Source of the DNA: Zancudomyces culisetae
Lineage: Eukaryota; Kickxellomycota; Harpellomycetes; Harpellales; Legeriomycetaceae
DNA length: 22,053 nucleotides
Assembly: GCA_001969505.1 (NCBI GenBank)
Contig: LSSK01001223.1
Coordinates: 1-22,053, forward strand
Direction: 5' to 3'
Of this stretch, positions 20,816-22,053 are shown one piece after another; position 1 is the stretch's first letter; every line of letters starts with the position of its first letter. Below the pieces are notes generated by a model that made no database searches, was not told where the DNA came from, and worked only from the letters and a program-made list of their open reading frames with translations. A program made the position numbers and the translations under genes.

Positions 20816-21493
20816 ATGATTGGAATCAGTAAGAGCATTGGACTTGCACTAATTGGATTTACCACACTGGTACTTTCAGGTGACGCACAGAAGAAGGATG
20901 ACTATGGAGCCGTAACCTACAACAAGCATGATGGTGGAAAGGTCGACTACAAGTCATATGGTGAATATGATAGTTACAGCTATGGTTCAGACCGTGATGG
21001 TTACAAGGGTGGTCAAGAATACTGGGGCTATAAATACCATCATCACCGCCACAACTGTAAGCGTAGAAAGGGGAAGAAATACTATGATGATGACAAGAAA
21101 TATGTCTACCAACCTGACTACAACAATAAACACGATGATGGATATAAAAATGACTACAATGACGGATACAAAAATAACTACAATGATGGATACAAAAATA
21201 ATTACAATGATGGATATGGTAAGAACTAGCTAATCTTTTTTTTTTATGCTAGAGCTCTGTTAATACTTTATACGTTTTTATATTAATTAGGTTATCAACA
21301 AAAGGTATGGAAGCGTGGTTTGGATGAATACCATCAGGAAGGTAAATGTAGAGGCGATTCATACCGCTGTACTGGATGGAACGCAAATACATATTTGCAA
21401 TGTGATGAGGGTAAATGGCTTGTAAGAGAGTGCGGACCAGGTACTGTATGCAAACAAAATGGGCGCCATAGCATCTACTGTGGATATCCATAA
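20816..21493 (+). CDS. Secreted Tyr-rich repeat protein with CBM19-like chitin-binding module
   Basis: Exon 1 is 20816-21218 and exon 2 is 21291-21493, with a 72-nt intron (GTAAGA donor, AATTAG acceptor, phase 1). The product is 201 residues. Residues 1-24 are a signal peptide (hydrophobic core ending VLSGDA). A Tyr/Asp/Lys/Gly region follows, then a His/Lys/Arg cluster (HHHRHNCKRRKGKK, about 76-89), then 8-residue repeats of DGYKN(D/N)YN (about 111-134). Exon 2 is the module: six cysteines at 154, 161, 172, 182, 188 and 198, with QCDEGKWLVRECGPGTVCK and a YCGYP end, the pattern of carbohydrate-binding module family 19, a fungal chitin-binding domain. The likely role is a wall- or chitin-anchored matrix protein. 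The intron neatly separates the repeat part from the binding module, suggesting exon shuffling. CBM19 assignment is by pattern, not by search. Confidence 0.88.
21145..21217 (+). repeat. 24-bp tandem repeat encoding DGYKN(N/D)YN
   Basis: Three units of GATGGATACAAAAATAACTA-type sequence plus a partial fourth, directly before the intron donor. The near-identity of the last units indicates recent duplication. Confidence 0.8.
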
Positions 21494-22053
21494 GCATGGA
21501 GCTGTTTGATTTATATTTAGTGGTTACTTCTACATAGTCTTTTTTTTTAAATCACTTTTGATATTCAATAATTTTGGTATTTTGGTATTTTGCATTATAA
21601 ATATTAACTATAAATAAACTATATTAAAAAGAAAAACCACAACTAGTTACTCTTAATTTTTCTTCTTTATAACTTTGATGGTTCTGTCCAAAATATACAC
21701 AGGATTTCAAAATAAACATGATGTAGTAAGTTGGTGATAAAAGATATTTAACTCCAAAAATATGAATAATATAATACTTTATCTAGGTGGTACATATGAT
21801 AATAAAATACTGGTGCTACTAAAAATGAAGTTAATCGTGTAGTCTCAAATACTGCTAATAAGTTATGGTAAATAAACAAGTAAAAGTAAATAAATGTATA
21901 TCCAAAATGATTTGTAGAATAAAAATGACTTTTTATTCTTCACAGCTTTGTGCGCCCTACCAGAACCTTTGATTCTTTGTTATGCGTAGTTATAGCCCAT
22001 TCCTATTTACATTATTATAGTGTGTTTAGTGTTTATAGCAAACATTGATTTGT
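21494..22053. other. 3' flank and intergenic DNA to window end
   Basis: AT-rich. An AATAAA at 21613-21618, about 120 nt after the stop, is the probable poly(A) signal of the CBM19-like gene. Nothing else was recognised. Confidence 0.55.

Overview
The window looks like nuclear DNA of a low-GC early-diverging fungus. Most genes carry short spliceosomal introns (about 50-145 nt) with GT..AG ends and CTAAY-like branch sites. Some genes have TATA boxes, and AATAAA signals follow several stops. One secreted protein ends in a six-cysteine module resembling the fungal chitin-binding family CBM19. This combination, with repeat-rich secreted proteins, would suit a gut fungus of the Smittium type (Harpellales, Kickxellomycotina). 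That assignment is inference; the sequence does not prove it. No tRNA, rRNA, transposon, CRISPR array or bacterial gene was found.

Layout. 1-768 (+): 3' part of a Tyr/Lys/Pro-rich tandem-repeat protein with no listed ATG, because its start lies left of the window. 1724-3715 (+): multi-exon gene ending in a T-complex-10/CPAP (SAS-4) type C-terminal beta domain. 4080-5317 (-): secreted protein with sixteen PDYK-type tetrapeptides and an Asn/Tyr-rich tail. 6658-7891 (-): long LITAF-domain protein with a PPPY motif. 8554-9117 (-): orphan secreted protein. 10026-11561 (-): divergent PP1-like phosphatase with an N-terminal extension and an acidic insert. 13831-18148 (-): TMEM94-like degenerate P-type ATPase. 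18638-18829 (+): possible small ORF. 18998-19351 (-): possible three-exon small gene. 20816-21493 (+): secreted Tyr-rich repeat protein with the C-terminal CBM19-like module.

Two themes stand out. Three Tyr/Lys-rich repeat proteins (two with visible signal peptides, one truncated) lie within 22 kb, suggesting a cell-surface or extracellular matrix/adhesive gene group. The others are conserved eukaryotic proteins of unrelated pathways: a centriole/spindle-pole-type protein, an endolysosomal zinc-domain protein, a phosphatase and an ER-type ATPase. The genes are not an operon. Every spliced gene was modelled by hand from splice sites and phase; all reading frames close, but only transcript data would prove the joins.
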